64,000 nt of DNA from CAZPUS01 sp964589825 (GTDB lineage Bacteria; Fibrobacterota; Chitinivibrionia; Chitinivibrionales; WJKA01): assembly GCA_964589825.1 (NCBI GenBank), contig CAZPUS010000004.1, forward strand, positions 62,001 to 126,000. Direction: 5' to 3'. Below the pieces are notes generated by a model, which was given only the letters and a program-made list of their open reading frames with translations, did not search any database and had not been told where the DNA came from. The position numbers and the translations under genes were made by a program. Position 1 is the stretch's first letter; every line of letters starts with the position of its first letter. Below are positions 9,215 to 19,148 of the stretch, piece by piece.

Positions 9215-11116
9215 ATGGCCTACGTCCACACACTCTTTGATAAAAATTTTCTCGAATACGCATCGTATGTAGTCAAAGAACGTGCAATACCACACATACA
9301 CGACGGCCTCAAACCGGTACAGCGGCGTATCCTGCATGCGCTGCATGAAACCGATGACGGTAAATTCAGCAAAGTGGCAAATGTGGTGGGCCACTGCATG
9401 CGCTACCATCCGCATGGAGATGCCTCGATTTATGAAGCACTTGTCAATCTCGCCAACAAAGATTTTTTTATTGACAAACAGGGTAATTTCGGCAACATCT
9501 TTACCGGTGATGCCGCATCCGCGGCACGTTATATCGAATGCCGCCTGACGCCTCTTGCGCACGAAGTACTTTTCCATCCTGCCATTACAGAGTACGTGCC
9601 TTCCTACGACGGACGCCACAAGGAGCCGGTGACACTTCCGGCAAAACTTCCCGTACTGCTCATGCAGGGTGCCGAGGGCATTGCCGTGGGAATGTCGACA
9701 AAAGTGCTCCCGCACAACTTCGTCGAGGTCATCGAAGCGTGCATCGCCGCACTACACGGGGAACAGCAGCTGCTCTACCCTGACTTTCCAACCGGGGGAC
9801 TGGTGGATGTATCGGAGTATCTCGACGGCAACGGAAAAATACTGGTCAGGGCCAGAATGCACATACGCGATGAAAAAAGTGTCGTAATTACAGAACTTCC
9901 TTATGGAACTACGACACAAAGTCTTATCGCTTCTATCGAAGCCGCAGCCAAAAAGAACAAAATAAAAATATCGAACATCTTCGATTTTACCGCAGAACAC
10001 GTTGAAATCGAGATAAAACCGGCACGCGGTGTCAAGGCAAACGACATTATTGACGGGCTTTACGCGTTTACCGACTGCGAGTATTCGATTTCCACCAACT
10101 GTATCGTCATACAGGATAACAAGCCACGTCACCTCAATATCGCCAATGTCGTGGATCACCATGCGTCTCATCTCCTGGAGATACTCAGGGCGGAGCTGCA
10201 GCTTGAACTGGATGAGCTCAACGACAAACACCATGCAAAAACCCTTGAACAAATCTTTATAGAAGAGCGCATATACAAACAAATAGAGGACAAAAAAAAC
10301 GAGAATGCGATTTACGCCGCGGTACGGGAAGGGCTGTTACCCTTTAAAAATAAAATCGGTCGCGAGGTAACGGATGATGATATAACAAGGCTTCTGCGAA
10401 TCCACATTCGTCGGATCTCCGCCTATGATATCAATAAAGCCAAAAAAGAGATGCGGAACATCAAATCCCGTATTGGTGAAGTGACGCACCATCTCAATAA
10501 TCTTTGTGAATACGCGATATCGTTTCTAAGAGATGTTATCTCACGCTACGGCAAAGAATACCCGCGACGCAGCAAAATAGTCACGTTCGATAAGGTAACC
10601 CAGAAAGACGCTGCACAACGCACCCTCAAACTGCGCTATGATAAATCGTCAGGATATCTTGGTCATGATGTAAACGGACAGGTTCTTTTCGAGGTCTCCC
10701 CATTCGATCGGATTCTCATTATCAAAAAGACCGGGGTCTATTCGGTTCAAACCGTACCCGACAAGCTCTTTGTGGATAAAGGCATGCTCTATTGCGCCAT
10801 TATGGACGAGCAACACGCACGTGATACCATTTTCACCGTTGTATACAAAATTCGCAAAGACGGAATCGCATTTTGCAAACGCTGCAAAATAGAGAAATAT
10901 CAGATGAACAAGGGCTATTCGCTTGTACCCGAAGAAGCCGCCATACTGCTGCTGACTACCGATACCGAGGGCTCATTTACCGTGCATTACAAACCCAAAC
11001 CCCGGGTTCGGGTATTGCAGGAATCGTTTTCCATTGTCGATTTTCTCGTCAAAGGGCCGCAGGCACGGGGCAACAAGATATCGATCAAGGAAGTAAAAAA
11101 AGTGGCAAAAGGATAA
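9215..11116 (+). CDS. parC: DNA topoisomerase IV subunit A
   Basis: The DNA cleavage/religation subunit of the type IIA enzyme. The winged-helix core shows KPVQRRILHAL, the quinolone-region VGHCMRYHPHGDASIYEA, and the catalytic tyrosine Tyr106 in ARYIECRL. The C-terminal part (~480-620) is a reduced beta-pinwheel with no QRRGGKG GyrA box, which argues for topoisomerase IV over gyrase. At 633 residues it is shorter than E. coli ParC (752). The ATG follows the parE stop by one nucleotide, implying translational coupling and 1:1 synthesis. A short hairpin plus T-run follows the stop. Confidence 0.88.
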   Translation: MAYVHTLFDKNFLEYASYVVKERAIPHIHDGLKPVQRRILHALHETDDGKFSKVANVVGHCMRYHPHGDASIYEALVNLANKDFFIDKQGNFGNIFTGDAASAARYIECRLTPLAHEVLFHPAITEYVPSYDGRHKEPVTLPAKLPVLLMQGAEGIAVGMSTKVLPHNFVEVIEACIAALHGEQQLLYPDFPTGGLVDVSEYLDGNGKILVRARMHIRDEKSVVITELPYGTTTQSLIASIEAAAKKNKIKISNIFDFTAEHVEIEIKPARGVKANDIIDGLYAFTDCEYSISTNCIVIQDNKPRHLNIANVVDHHASHLLEILRAELQLELDELNDKHHAKTLEQIFIEERIYKQIEDKKNENAIYAAVREGLLPFKNKIGREVTDDDITRLLRIHIRRISAYDINKAKKEMRNIKSRIGEVTHHLNNLCEYAISFLRDVISRYGKEYPRRSKIVTFDKVTQKDAAQRTLKLRYDKSSGYLGHDVNGQVLFEVSPFDRILIIKKTGVYSVQTVPDKLFVDKGMLYCAIMDEQHARDTIFTVVYKIRKDGIAFCKRCKIEKYQMNKGYSLVPEEAAILLLTTDTEGSFTVHYKPKPRVRVLQESFSIVDFLVKGPQARGNKISIKEVKKVAKG

Positions 11117-11144
11117 TCGCCGGTATGAGATCCGGTGTTTTTTG
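11117..11144 (+). terminator. Probable intrinsic terminator of parE-parC
   Basis: Immediately after the parC stop, CGCCGG and CCGGTG pair (one G-T wobble) around an 8-nt loop and are followed by TTTTTT. The stem is short, so confidence is moderate. Confidence 0.6.
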
Positions 11145-11439
11145 GGTTTGTATCACCCCAAAAGAGAACTCTTCCTGTTTTCCGGGTTGATAATTTCCTT
11201 CTCTTTTTCTTGCCTTTTTCTGAAACTGTCAAGACCTCTCTTTGTACCGGCCTCAATAAACGTCTCATTCGATGTGATTTTTTACATGAAGATAATCCGA
11301 ACCGAAAACCCTATACAGGAAAGCACGTACCCAATTCCTTTTGTAAGTTCAGCATGTGGACCTTTCCGATGCGGCATTAGTATTCTGAAGTTCCCACTAT
11401 GGACTCTCTCTACACTCCATAAAAATGCGTAACGAGCAG
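11145..11439. other. Gap between convergent parC and the ABC cluster
   Basis: No gene is supported here. On the minus strand the 3' end of the ABC cluster is followed only by a weak CGAG/CTCG hairpin and a TTTTT run about 20 nt beyond the stop, so its terminator is uncertain. Confidence 0.4.
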
Positions 11440-12189
11440 CTACTCGATACCCCCTTCATCGATATCGAGGTCCTCTACGTTTTCCATCCGGTCGACCTGC
11501 CCGTCCTTGATCCATAGAATACGGTCGGAATTCTTGAGCATCTTGTGGTCGTGTGTTGCGGTAATTATGGTGACGTGATCTTCCACCGAAAGCTGCTTGA
11601 GAATATTGATAATCTCCTGACCGGTAGTAAAATCCAGATTGGCGGTCGGCTCGTCCGCCAGGATAATTGTCGGATTATTGACAAGCGCCCGCGCAATGGC
11701 GACACGCTGCTGCTGTCCCCCTGAAAGCTCGTCGGGACGGTGGTCGAGACGGTGCCCCAGTCCTACCCATTCAAGACTCTTTTTCGCCGCTTCATTGGCT
11801 TCATCATCGCTCGCTCCTGTATAAATACGGGCAAGTGCCACATTCTTTAAGGCGGTCAGTGAAGGTATAAGGTTATATGTCTGGAATATATAGCCGATAT
11901 AATTGCACCGTACATACGCAAGCTGTCTGCTGGTAAGGTCGGTAAGATCGAGCGGTCCGATCTGTGCTCTTCCTGTGGTAGGTATGTCGAGTGCACCGAT
12001 CATGTTGAACAACGTGGTCTTACCGGAACCGGACGGCCCCATGATCGAAAGGTATTCCGCGCATTTAATATCCACATTAATGTTGCTCAACGCATATACA
12101 TCTTCTCCGCGAAGCCGAAAAAGCTTGCTTACATCTTTAACCCTGATGAGGGTTTCACCGGGCTGTACTTGTTCAGATAATTCAGCCAT
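11440..12189 (-). CDS. ABC transporter ATP-binding protein, MacB/LolD type (second ATPase of the cluster)
   Basis: A 249-residue cytoplasmic ATPase that would energise an FtsX-type permease. Walker A GPSGSGKTT, the Q-loop in YIFQTYNLI, signature LSGGQQQRVAIARAL, Walker B IILADEPTANLD and the H-loop ATHD are all intact. It is longer than the usual ~225 residues because of an N-terminal leader and an acidic tail (VEDLDIDEGGIE). It is the last gene of the eight-gene minus-strand cluster, 23 nt after the polytopic membrane protein. Two FtsX permeases occur upstream, and which ATPase serves which is not shown by the sequence. Its nearest paralogue is the ATPase at 19149-19919. Confidence 0.9.
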   Translation of the reverse strand: MAELSEQVQPGETLIRVKDVSKLFRLRGEDVYALSNINVDIKCAEYLSIMGPSGSGKTTLFNMIGALDIPTTGRAQIGPLDLTDLTSRQLAYVRCNYIGYIFQTYNLIPSLTALKNVALARIYTGASDDEANEAAKKSLEWVGLGHRLDHRPDELSGGQQQRVAIARALVNNPTIILADEPTANLDFTTGQEIINILKQLSVEDHVTIITATHDHKMLKNSDRILWIKDGQVDRMENVEDLDIDEGGIE

Positions 12190-12212
12190 GATATCTACGC
12201 TTCCTTTTATCG

Positions 12213-14261
12213 CTAAAACGGTAATTTAATGGAACTTTTCATTAAGAAGGTAAAGCCGACAACGACTGTAGTCAGCAGTCCGGTTCCACATAAATAGCCG
12301 GACATGACAACCGGCACATACTGTTTCCACTTCAATCCCATTTTTTTCTGAAAGTAATATTTACCCACAATCGCTCCAATAAAATTAGGAATTACCACAT
12401 GAGGGAACGTCATGCCGAAACCCCGCATTATACCATACATTAGAAATACGGGTATGCCAAGCATATTGACAATTCCAAACCCTACTGCTCCAAAAACACC
12501 TCCGGATACAATCACCCATGGCCTGAAAGCCTTATCAAAAAGCGAGAACCCTTCAAGCGTTGCGGAAAACATGATACACTTTTGCTCTGCCTTAAGCTCC
12601 CACATCTTTTGTGCAAAGGGATATCGCGGACTCGGTACATCCGCAAGACTCCAGATATATGATGAAAATGCAAGACTCGCGATAACCACGACAGGAGTAA
12701 GCATGAAAATCGCTTTCCACAGGCCTTTGAATTTAGTTCCCGCAAGCTCAGCCTGACGATACATTACCGTCGCAACGCCATAATTATCCATCGGAAGCGG
12801 CATAAACCACACCTTTACCCCGTGATAGCCCGAGAGAATAAGAGATGCCTCCCGAATCAGGGGCAGCATTATAACTTCTCCGGTCATACCCTCAAGCCGC
12901 GCAGTCGTATAACTGATAAGCGGTGTATAGACGAACCCAAAGAAAAACAACGCCGCCATCACACCGGGGTGCCAGTCGATCAGAAATCCACTTACCACAA
13001 TATAGGCCATTGTCACAAGTACATAGGTAAGAATGATATAATGATTCTTGATATCACCACGATCTACCGTTATGGAACTCTTTCTGCTTTCTCCTTTTGC
13101 TTCTGCGTCGCGTTTGTTTTGCTTCCATTTACGCACACTCTTAATACTACCCAAAAGTCCAACGATAAAAAGCAGTATGGTAAACCCGACCACAAAGCTA
13201 AAGTAGAAATCAACGTTGTTTTTCATCAGGGTGACAACCGTATCGTCACCCGGATTCCACGAGGTAAGAATCCCGATATTGTACATTATGGGGTTTGCGA
13301 TAATCATGAAAAGATATCCCACCATACTCCCGATCATCGCATAATAGGGCAGCGCCATTCCCATAATAAGCTGGGCAAGATCAAGCGATATACCGGTATG
13401 TACCGCGGGAAGGATATCCCCTGTCTGCTGAGTCCAGTCAACAAAAGGGACGGGAATAAGCTGAATCGGCTGATCGAGAATCGTCCCCGAAAGAGTGGGC
13501 ATCCCGAGATAAATAGCGGAAAACACTAGCCCTATTATACCACCCATTGAAAAAACCCGCCATCGCCATCGTTTTCGGGCCTCTTCTTCGCTTTCGGCAC
13601 CTTTTTTGCGCTGATCCATCTCCTTTTGTTCTTCCGAAAGTGCGATAATACCGTTCGCCTGTATAGTCGCTTTAGGAAAGGGAAGTTTTTCGAGGTCACT
13701 CGCGATTCTGAAAAGTCCGTACCCGGTCACCACGTTGTTAATACGTGTCATAAGTATCGAGAAGGTGGCAAGTGCGATCGCAGGAATCCATTCTATCTGA
13801 AACACACTTCGCTTTGCAAGAACGTCCGGATCGGATGGGACCCACCAGAACGGCACATCGTCCGCAATACCCCATGCCTGGGCCGCATTCGAGTCAACGA
13901 AAAACTGTTGCCATAAAATCCCTTCAAAAGGCAACAGTATCGCCTGCCCCGCAATAAAATAGAGCATAAACACTTCGGGTAATTTAAGAACCTTGTTTGC
14001 TCGTCGCGCCATCTCTATGAAGAGGATAACCGTAACCCACTGCGCCGCCGGACCGAGTGACTTTCCCGCGACCAGATGCAGAAATATCGTTCCCGGTACC
14101 ATCAGTATCGAGATAAAGATAACCCCGATAAACGTGACCCACGTGAATCCCTCCTCAAACGTGGATGGTATCTCCATTAAATCCCGATATTCCTGTACAC
14201 CCTCACCGCTTTTGGACAGGTCCCTTTTTTTCCCGGATTTGTTCATATTCTCTTCTGCCAT
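12213..14261 (-). CDS. Polytopic OPT-like inner-membrane protein
   Basis: A 682-residue membrane protein with roughly a dozen hydrophobic segments and a hydrophilic charged N-terminus of ~40 residues. The segment EKLPFPKATIQANGI (~191-205) resembles the L-P-F-P-x-A motif of the oligopeptide transporter (OPT) superfamily. That supports a transport role, but the rest is divergent. From memory it resembles proteins that databases label DUF6785/DUF6784 in Planctomycetes and Fibrobacterota; this is unverified. A second protein of this general kind (22673-25108) opens the same cluster, so the operon is bracketed by two such proteins. Substrate unknown. It sits between the M28-FtsX fusion and an ATPase with 20-25 nt gaps. 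Confidence 0.62.
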   Translation of the reverse strand: MAEENMNKSGKKRDLSKSGEGVQEYRDLMEIPSTFEEGFTWVTFIGVIFISILMVPGTIFLHLVAGKSLGPAAQWVTVILFIEMARRANKVLKLPEVFMLYFIAGQAILLPFEGILWQQFFVDSNAAQAWGIADDVPFWWVPSDPDVLAKRSVFQIEWIPAIALATFSILMTRINNVVTGYGLFRIASDLEKLPFPKATIQANGIIALSEEQKEMDQRKKGAESEEEARKRWRWRVFSMGGIIGLVFSAIYLGMPTLSGTILDQPIQLIPVPFVDWTQQTGDILPAVHTGISLDLAQLIMGMALPYYAMIGSMVGYLFMIIANPIMYNIGILTSWNPGDDTVVTLMKNNVDFYFSFVVGFTILLFIVGLLGSIKSVRKWKQNKRDAEAKGESRKSSITVDRGDIKNHYIILTYVLVTMAYIVVSGFLIDWHPGVMAALFFFGFVYTPLISYTTARLEGMTGEVIMLPLIREASLILSGYHGVKVWFMPLPMDNYGVATVMYRQAELAGTKFKGLWKAIFMLTPVVVIASLAFSSYIWSLADVPSPRYPFAQKMWELKAEQKCIMFSATLEGFSLFDKAFRPWVIVSGGVFGAVGFGIVNMLGIPVFLMYGIMRGFGMTFPHVVIPNFIGAIVGKYYFQKKMGLKWKQYVPVVMSGYLCGTGLLTTVVVGFTFLMKSSIKLPF

Positions 14262-14282
14262 GGTGACTACCTGTGTGTATGT

Positions 14283-17200
14283 TTATGATTCCGATTCCAT
14301 TTCTTTTTCTTTTCCAAGCACCTGCAGCGTATTCATCCTGTAGTTTTCAATCACCTCGGAAGAGAGCGTTCTCCAGAGTATAAACTGCTTACGAAGCTCC
14401 CTGAGAAAAACTTTGTTGGACCTACGCCAGTCGCTGTGGCTGCCGCTCATTCGCCATGCTTCGATAAATACTTCGTTTACCCCGGGAATTTCGGATGCCA
14501 CCGCCGTCATTCTGAATCGGTGACTGATACCCAGATCGAAGGGGGCGAGATACATATCCGACGAAAGCGCAAGATGGTTTGTATCTTTCTGCCTAGTAAT
14601 TTGTACATTTTCGGAGGTAAATTTCCCCATTCCCGATTCACTGTGTTCTCTGAAATGCTCCGCGAGATAACTTACCATACCCGTGAAATCGTACTCGGAT
14701 ACAGTAAATGGAAACTCCATCTTGAAGTAGTCACCATCCGGCGTAGGCATCTTCCATGAACGCGCCACACCAGGATTAGCGCTTTTTGACGCCTTGTAGG
14801 CGGGATATATTGCAGAGATGAGTACCGTAGCCATTACGACCACAATCGCAAACATGGAATTTGATGACGAAAAATTTATGGAGACTTCATGAATAATGCC
14901 CTGATCCGCAAGGAACGAGGCAATATAGGCGACAATCTGAGCAAGTATCTGTCCTCCGACACCGCCAATAACCGCATAAATACCCGATTCCGCCAGAAAA
15001 AGAAATCCGACATGACTGGGGGATAATCCGAGCGCACTGAAGGTATAGACCTCTTTTTCTCTGTCGGTAATGCTTCCCAGCAATGTGCCGAAAATAATAA
15101 AACCTCCTACAAGAATGGGAATCACGAGCCCCATTCCACCGGTTACACCAGCCATTTCGGCAAAGATAAGCCGCTCCACTCCTTCCTCTCCCCTGCTCCA
15201 TACCGGCAGGGCTGTCAACTTAGCCATATATTCCGCATTCTGCGTAAACTGCAACTGATCATCTCCGTATACCGACACCGTGTGGAGGGAGCCACGCATT
15301 TTCTTTACATTTTCAGCCGAGGTTATTGCGATTTCATTCGCACTCAGCCGCACAAAATCCCGCTGCACCATCTCTCCGGCATTGGAGCCACCAACCAGCC
15401 CTTTCGATTTTGTGGTATCATATGTCTGGCTTCTGAAATCGACCGGTAAAATCGATCTTCCGTCAAGCCCGTTGAGCCGCTGCATTTTGTCAACAGCGAC
15501 CTCGCCGGCAAAGAGGCACTTGCGGCCGTCAACATACACCGTGTCTCCGTATTCGAGTCCCAGTCTTCGACGCATCAGGGTAGGCAGATACACTCCGTTG
15601 TTTTTAAGAGCGGTACGTGTGTCGAGTGATACCCCGGTTCTAAGCGCTCCTTTCAGCTCTTCCCAGTAGTCAAGTTCTTCCGGTGTGATACCCAGTATTG
15701 CGGATACGAATACATTCTCTTTATCTGCCGGCAGCGCGACATCGAACGCCTGGGGATCTTCAACGGTTTTCACCTTCCACCACTGAGGGGCAACCAGTCC
15801 TTCTTTGCCTTCCAGTCCCCTTACCATATCCACTACATCTGTATTTATCTTGCTGAAATCGAGATTGCGAATATAGCCACTCGCAGAAACGGTTCCACCA
15901 GCCGGTCCTTCATATGAACTCTTTACACCAAGTCCTCTCGAAAAACTTGCAAAGCAGAGTATCGTAAATGTCAGCACTACGACGGTAATACAAGTCAGAA
16001 GCGTACGTACCGGACGACGACGCATGGTTGACATACCCATCCCGATTGCCGCCATCGCAGTCCCCATCCGTGATATTTCGCCTGTATGCGCTCTGGTACT
16101 TTTCTGCTGAAGCGCCATCAGTTCGTATTTGAACTTAGAAAACATAATCGATATTACAATAGCCGACATAACCAGTATTGCAAATGCGAGAAAGACTACG
16201 AGCGGACTCGAAGCAATTGCAAATCCTGGATGAAAAAGAAAAACCAGTACAAATGTCAAAACAAACATCAGCACAAAGCCGCCAACACGCCAGTAGATGC
16301 TGCTGGAGCATATGATCAGCCGCTCAAGAGCAAACGCGAACGGAACGGTCAGTATCAGCAGCACGACGATGGCGGTAACCATATCATTCATTATATCGCG
16401 AATGGGCTCATAAATCAGGCGTGACAACATTGCGCTACGTGCATGCAACCGCTGACTCGCGATAATGCCGGTTGTATCCTGCGCATCCTCTTTGTTCAGC
16501 TCCGCTTCATGGTGCAAAACCTCGATATCCGCATTGGTCACCCCGTTTTCCCTGAAGACCTGCAGACGGTTTTCATTGAGCATCCACAGATCATTGCTTG
16601 TAATACTATCGATATTTACACAGGTATTAAAAAAGCTTTTTTCAAACCCGGTTCCTATTTTATCCTCGCGATCCACATTCAATGCCACTGCGCCGTATTT
16701 TTGAAATACTTTGAAGCGGTCCGCGCTGAAAAAGCCGTGTGTGTAAAAAAATATGAAATCATTCGCAATACCATGAAAATTCCTATCCATATCTGGCTCA
16801 ACATTTCCGGATGCCTTCATGACCATGGTCTGCGCTTTGGATGCCATACCGTACAGAGGCATGGCGACGATGTGAGAATTGCATGAAAACAGGTCGACGC
16901 TGGTAATACTCTGCGTCTGAGAATTGAGATCAACAGTTGCCTTGACAAGACCACTCGAATCGAACATCATACCGAGGGGATATATTTTCTCTTTTTTTTC
17001 TACCTGATAAATCTCACCGTTTACTCCGGAAATACCGAATTTGCCGTGAGTATTGACACGGGAAAGGAGATATCTTTTAAAACCGGGAATCGCGATATCG
17101 GGTCCGAGATAGGGCCAGCCTCCTGTTGTAGGCCAGAGAGCACAAAGGGCGCCGGTTGCCGGACGATCCTTTGTCAAACTGCCTGCCACCGATATACCCA

Positions 17201-19148
17201 TGGAATACCCCCGATACGTACCATTATTCCACAAAGGAAATTTCGTGTCCTGAGTTACGGAGACATTTTTAAATGACCGGGCAAGTGAGAGTCCTTCCGC
17301 GTTTGAGAGCTGACGCAAAAAGACGGACGCCTGGCTCGCCTGGCGATAAATCCGTTCCCACTTAAGATTGGATATATCATCTATGGGATGCCCCGAGCGC
17401 ATACGCGTATCATGATACGTCATAAATGCACAGTTATAATAACCGTATACACCCGCCACGCAGTTTTCCGAGACGAACTCACCGGGTATGAAATCGAGTG
17501 TCATACCGGCATCGATCAGGCCTTTATCGGAAAAGCCCCGAATTGTATTGCTGTCTATACTTGCTTTGGTTTCGCGCATCACCTTCATGACCGGTCCATA
17601 CCAACCCGGATTATCCCAGCTACCCTCTCGCTGTCCTCCTGTCGTGACCAGAGAATAGAGATCATCACCAACAACGGGTCCCCACACAGATGCATCATCT
17701 GAAAAATTATAGCTCACATGCAGATCGATCCGCTTTGGACCGAGTTGTGCGCTGATTTTTTCCCGCTGCTCGTCCACTATCTGCAGAAATGCGAGCTCAT
17801 CCATTCTTTTTTCAATACGCGTACGTACACGGGAGAGCACTTTTTTAAAATCGTTTTCATCGATCTTTTCTATCTGATGCTTGGTAAGATGGCGAAGTAT
17901 CTCTCCCCACCTGTTTTTGATGTTTTTTATTTGCTCAAGTGTATCGGCAGTCTCTCCGGTTGCTTCACTTTCGGGTGTTTCCATACGAAGGGCCATAAGA
18001 TCTTCGGAATAATTATTCCACGCCAGTTCAGTGACCTCATAAAGCAGATCAAGAAAATTCGTATTATCCTGAAGCAGCTGACGGTCTATTGTTTCCTTAT
18101 TGATAAGCGAACGCATATCAGTGAGGAATTTCTGCTCATCGTCATGGTCTTGCGCAATCTGAGCTATCTGCTTTGGACGCATGGTAAGCGCATCGTATAC
18201 TGCACGCATCCCCATAAAATTCTGATGAGCATAATCGCTGATTATAAACAGCATATCCCGCTTAGGCCGATTGGAATGAAAGTAACGGGCAGCCTCGATA
18301 ACCGCAGCCACGTTCGCAGCTTCTAGCGCTCCACCCGATGCATCAGGGACCTCACCGTAGGTGTCGTAATTGGCCGATACCACGACCATTTCGTCTCCAT
18401 CGTAGCGTGGAGAAAAATCGGGATCACTACCCGAAAGATGCATAAGTATATTTCGTCCCGCAGAGGGATTCCATCTCAGCGTGCTCTTTACATGTACCGA
18501 TGCATGATTCCGACGAAGATCAACCGAGTCGTTTTCTGCTGCAGGTGCATAGAGTCGAATCAGGTTGACCGGGGCTCCTGCGTGTTTGATGGCACGCGGA
18601 TACTCCAGTTTGCCTGTGGTATCACCAAGAAACAACACCGCTTCAGCACCCAGTTTAAAAAGCCGATGCCAGAAATCGACCTCGCAGTCGTATTCCGTGG
18701 CTACCACGGCATCGTTTAAGGAGACGTCCATACTGTCAAGCGCCTGTGCATCCGGGATATAATAATATCTTCCCTGCAGGCCGGCTTCTCCGGTTGCAGG
18801 CGGCACGATGACATTGGGACGCATAGGCAGCAGCTCTATTTTTTCGCCGTCGATTTCAATGTAACACTGCTTTGTCTTCAAATCGAATACAGGTATGTCC
18901 AGTTCATATATAGTCCCATCCTGTAAGGTGCCGAGCTGCTTCTTAATATAGTCCCCCGCCTTTTCGCTTTCTTTTGAGCCACTCACCCGATGGGCCACAG
19001 AGGTAAGAGAATCCAGATGAGCCTTAAAGCGATTCATCCGGTACACTTCGGGAAATTTGGCAACCGAAGGATTCTCTTCAATCGCATAGAGCCCCCCATG
19101 CATACACATTATAATGGCAACTACACATGTAATCATTCGCTGAAGCAT
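14283..19148 (-). CDS. M28-like ectodomain fused to an FtsX-type ABC permease
   Basis: A 1621-residue protein starting directly after the TAG of the preceding ATPase gene (no gap). It has a signal/anchor sequence (~1-22), a PA-like region, and then an M28 peptidase-like domain (~60-350), with VVVSANYDTYGEVPDASGG. The usual zinc His is Asn260 and the catalytic Glu-Glu pair is replaced by Ala307-His308, so peptidase activity is probably lost. A long extracytoplasmic region follows, then membrane segments near 930-1010. The permease part (~1030-1470) shows RRRPVRTLLTC and the FtsX core TDREKEVYTFSALGLSP followed by three hydrophobic segments. A soluble tail of ~150 residues ends the protein. It probably couples ATPase-driven permease motion to binding of an extracytoplasmic ligand. 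The ligand is unknown. Confidence 0.8.
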   Translation of the reverse strand: MLQRMITCVVAIIMCMHGGLYAIEENPSVAKFPEVYRMNRFKAHLDSLTSVAHRVSGSKESEKAGDYIKKQLGTLQDGTIYELDIPVFDLKTKQCYIEIDGEKIELLPMRPNVIVPPATGEAGLQGRYYYIPDAQALDSMDVSLNDAVVATEYDCEVDFWHRLFKLGAEAVLFLGDTTGKLEYPRAIKHAGAPVNLIRLYAPAAENDSVDLRRNHASVHVKSTLRWNPSAGRNILMHLSGSDPDFSPRYDGDEMVVVSANYDTYGEVPDASGGALEAANVAAVIEAARYFHSNRPKRDMLFIISDYAHQNFMGMRAVYDALTMRPKQIAQIAQDHDDEQKFLTDMRSLINKETIDRQLLQDNTNFLDLLYEVTELAWNNYSEDLMALRMETPESEATGETADTLEQIKNIKNRWGEILRHLTKHQIEKIDENDFKKVLSRVRTRIEKRMDELAFLQIVDEQREKISAQLGPKRIDLHVSYNFSDDASVWGPVVGDDLYSLVTTGGQREGSWDNPGWYGPVMKVMRETKASIDSNTIRGFSDKGLIDAGMTLDFIPGEFVSENCVAGVYGYYNCAFMTYHDTRMRSGHPIDDISNLKWERIYRQASQASVFLRQLSNAEGLSLARSFKNVSVTQDTKFPLWNNGTYRGYSMGISVAGSLTKDRPATGALCALWPTTGGWPYLGPDIAIPGFKRYLLSRVNTHGKFGISGVNGEIYQVEKKEKIYPLGMMFDSSGLVKATVDLNSQTQSITSVDLFSCNSHIVAMPLYGMASKAQTMVMKASGNVEPDMDRNFHGIANDFIFFYTHGFFSADRFKVFQKYGAVALNVDREDKIGTGFEKSFFNTCVNIDSITSNDLWMLNENRLQVFRENGVTNADIEVLHHEAELNKEDAQDTTGIIASQRLHARSAMLSRLIYEPIRDIMNDMVTAIVVLLILTVPFAFALERLIICSSSIYWRVGGFVLMFVLTFVLVFLFHPGFAIASSPLVVFLAFAILVMSAIVISIMFSKFKYELMALQQKSTRAHTGEISRMGTAMAAIGMGMSTMRRRPVRTLLTCITVVVLTFTILCFASFSRGLGVKSSYEGPAGGTVSASGYIRNLDFSKINTDVVDMVRGLEGKEGLVAPQWWKVKTVEDPQAFDVALPADKENVFVSAILGITPEELDYWEELKGALRTGVSLDTRTALKNNGVYLPTLMRRRLGLEYGDTVYVDGRKCLFAGEVAVDKMQRLNGLDGRSILPVDFRSQTYDTTKSKGLVGGSNAGEMVQRDFVRLSANEIAITSAENVKKMRGSLHTVSVYGDDQLQFTQNAEYMAKLTALPVWSRGEEGVERLIFAEMAGVTGGMGLVIPILVGGFIIFGTLLGSITDREKEVYTFSALGLSPSHVGFLFLAESGIYAVIGGVGGQILAQIVAYIASFLADQGIIHEVSINFSSSNSMFAIVVVMATVLISAIYPAYKASKSANPGVARSWKMPTPDGDYFKMEFPFTVSEYDFTGMVSYLAEHFREHSESGMGKFTSENVQITRQKDTNHLALSSDMYLAPFDLGISHRFRMTAVASEIPGVNEVFIEAWRMSGSHSDWRRSNKVFLRELRKQFILWRTLSSEVIENYRMNTLQVLGKEKEMESES

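Noticed and set aside
7414..11116. Calling the topoisomerase pair gyrB-gyrA
   Set aside because: The A subunit is only 633 residues with a reduced C-terminal domain and no QRRGGKG box, so ParE-ParC fits better, although this is not proof.
12822..13529. 235-codon plus-strand frame opposite the OPT-like gene
   Set aside because: It is the complement of a strongly hydrophobic coding region, rich in His/Lys/Arg as such shadows are, and lacks a ribosome site.
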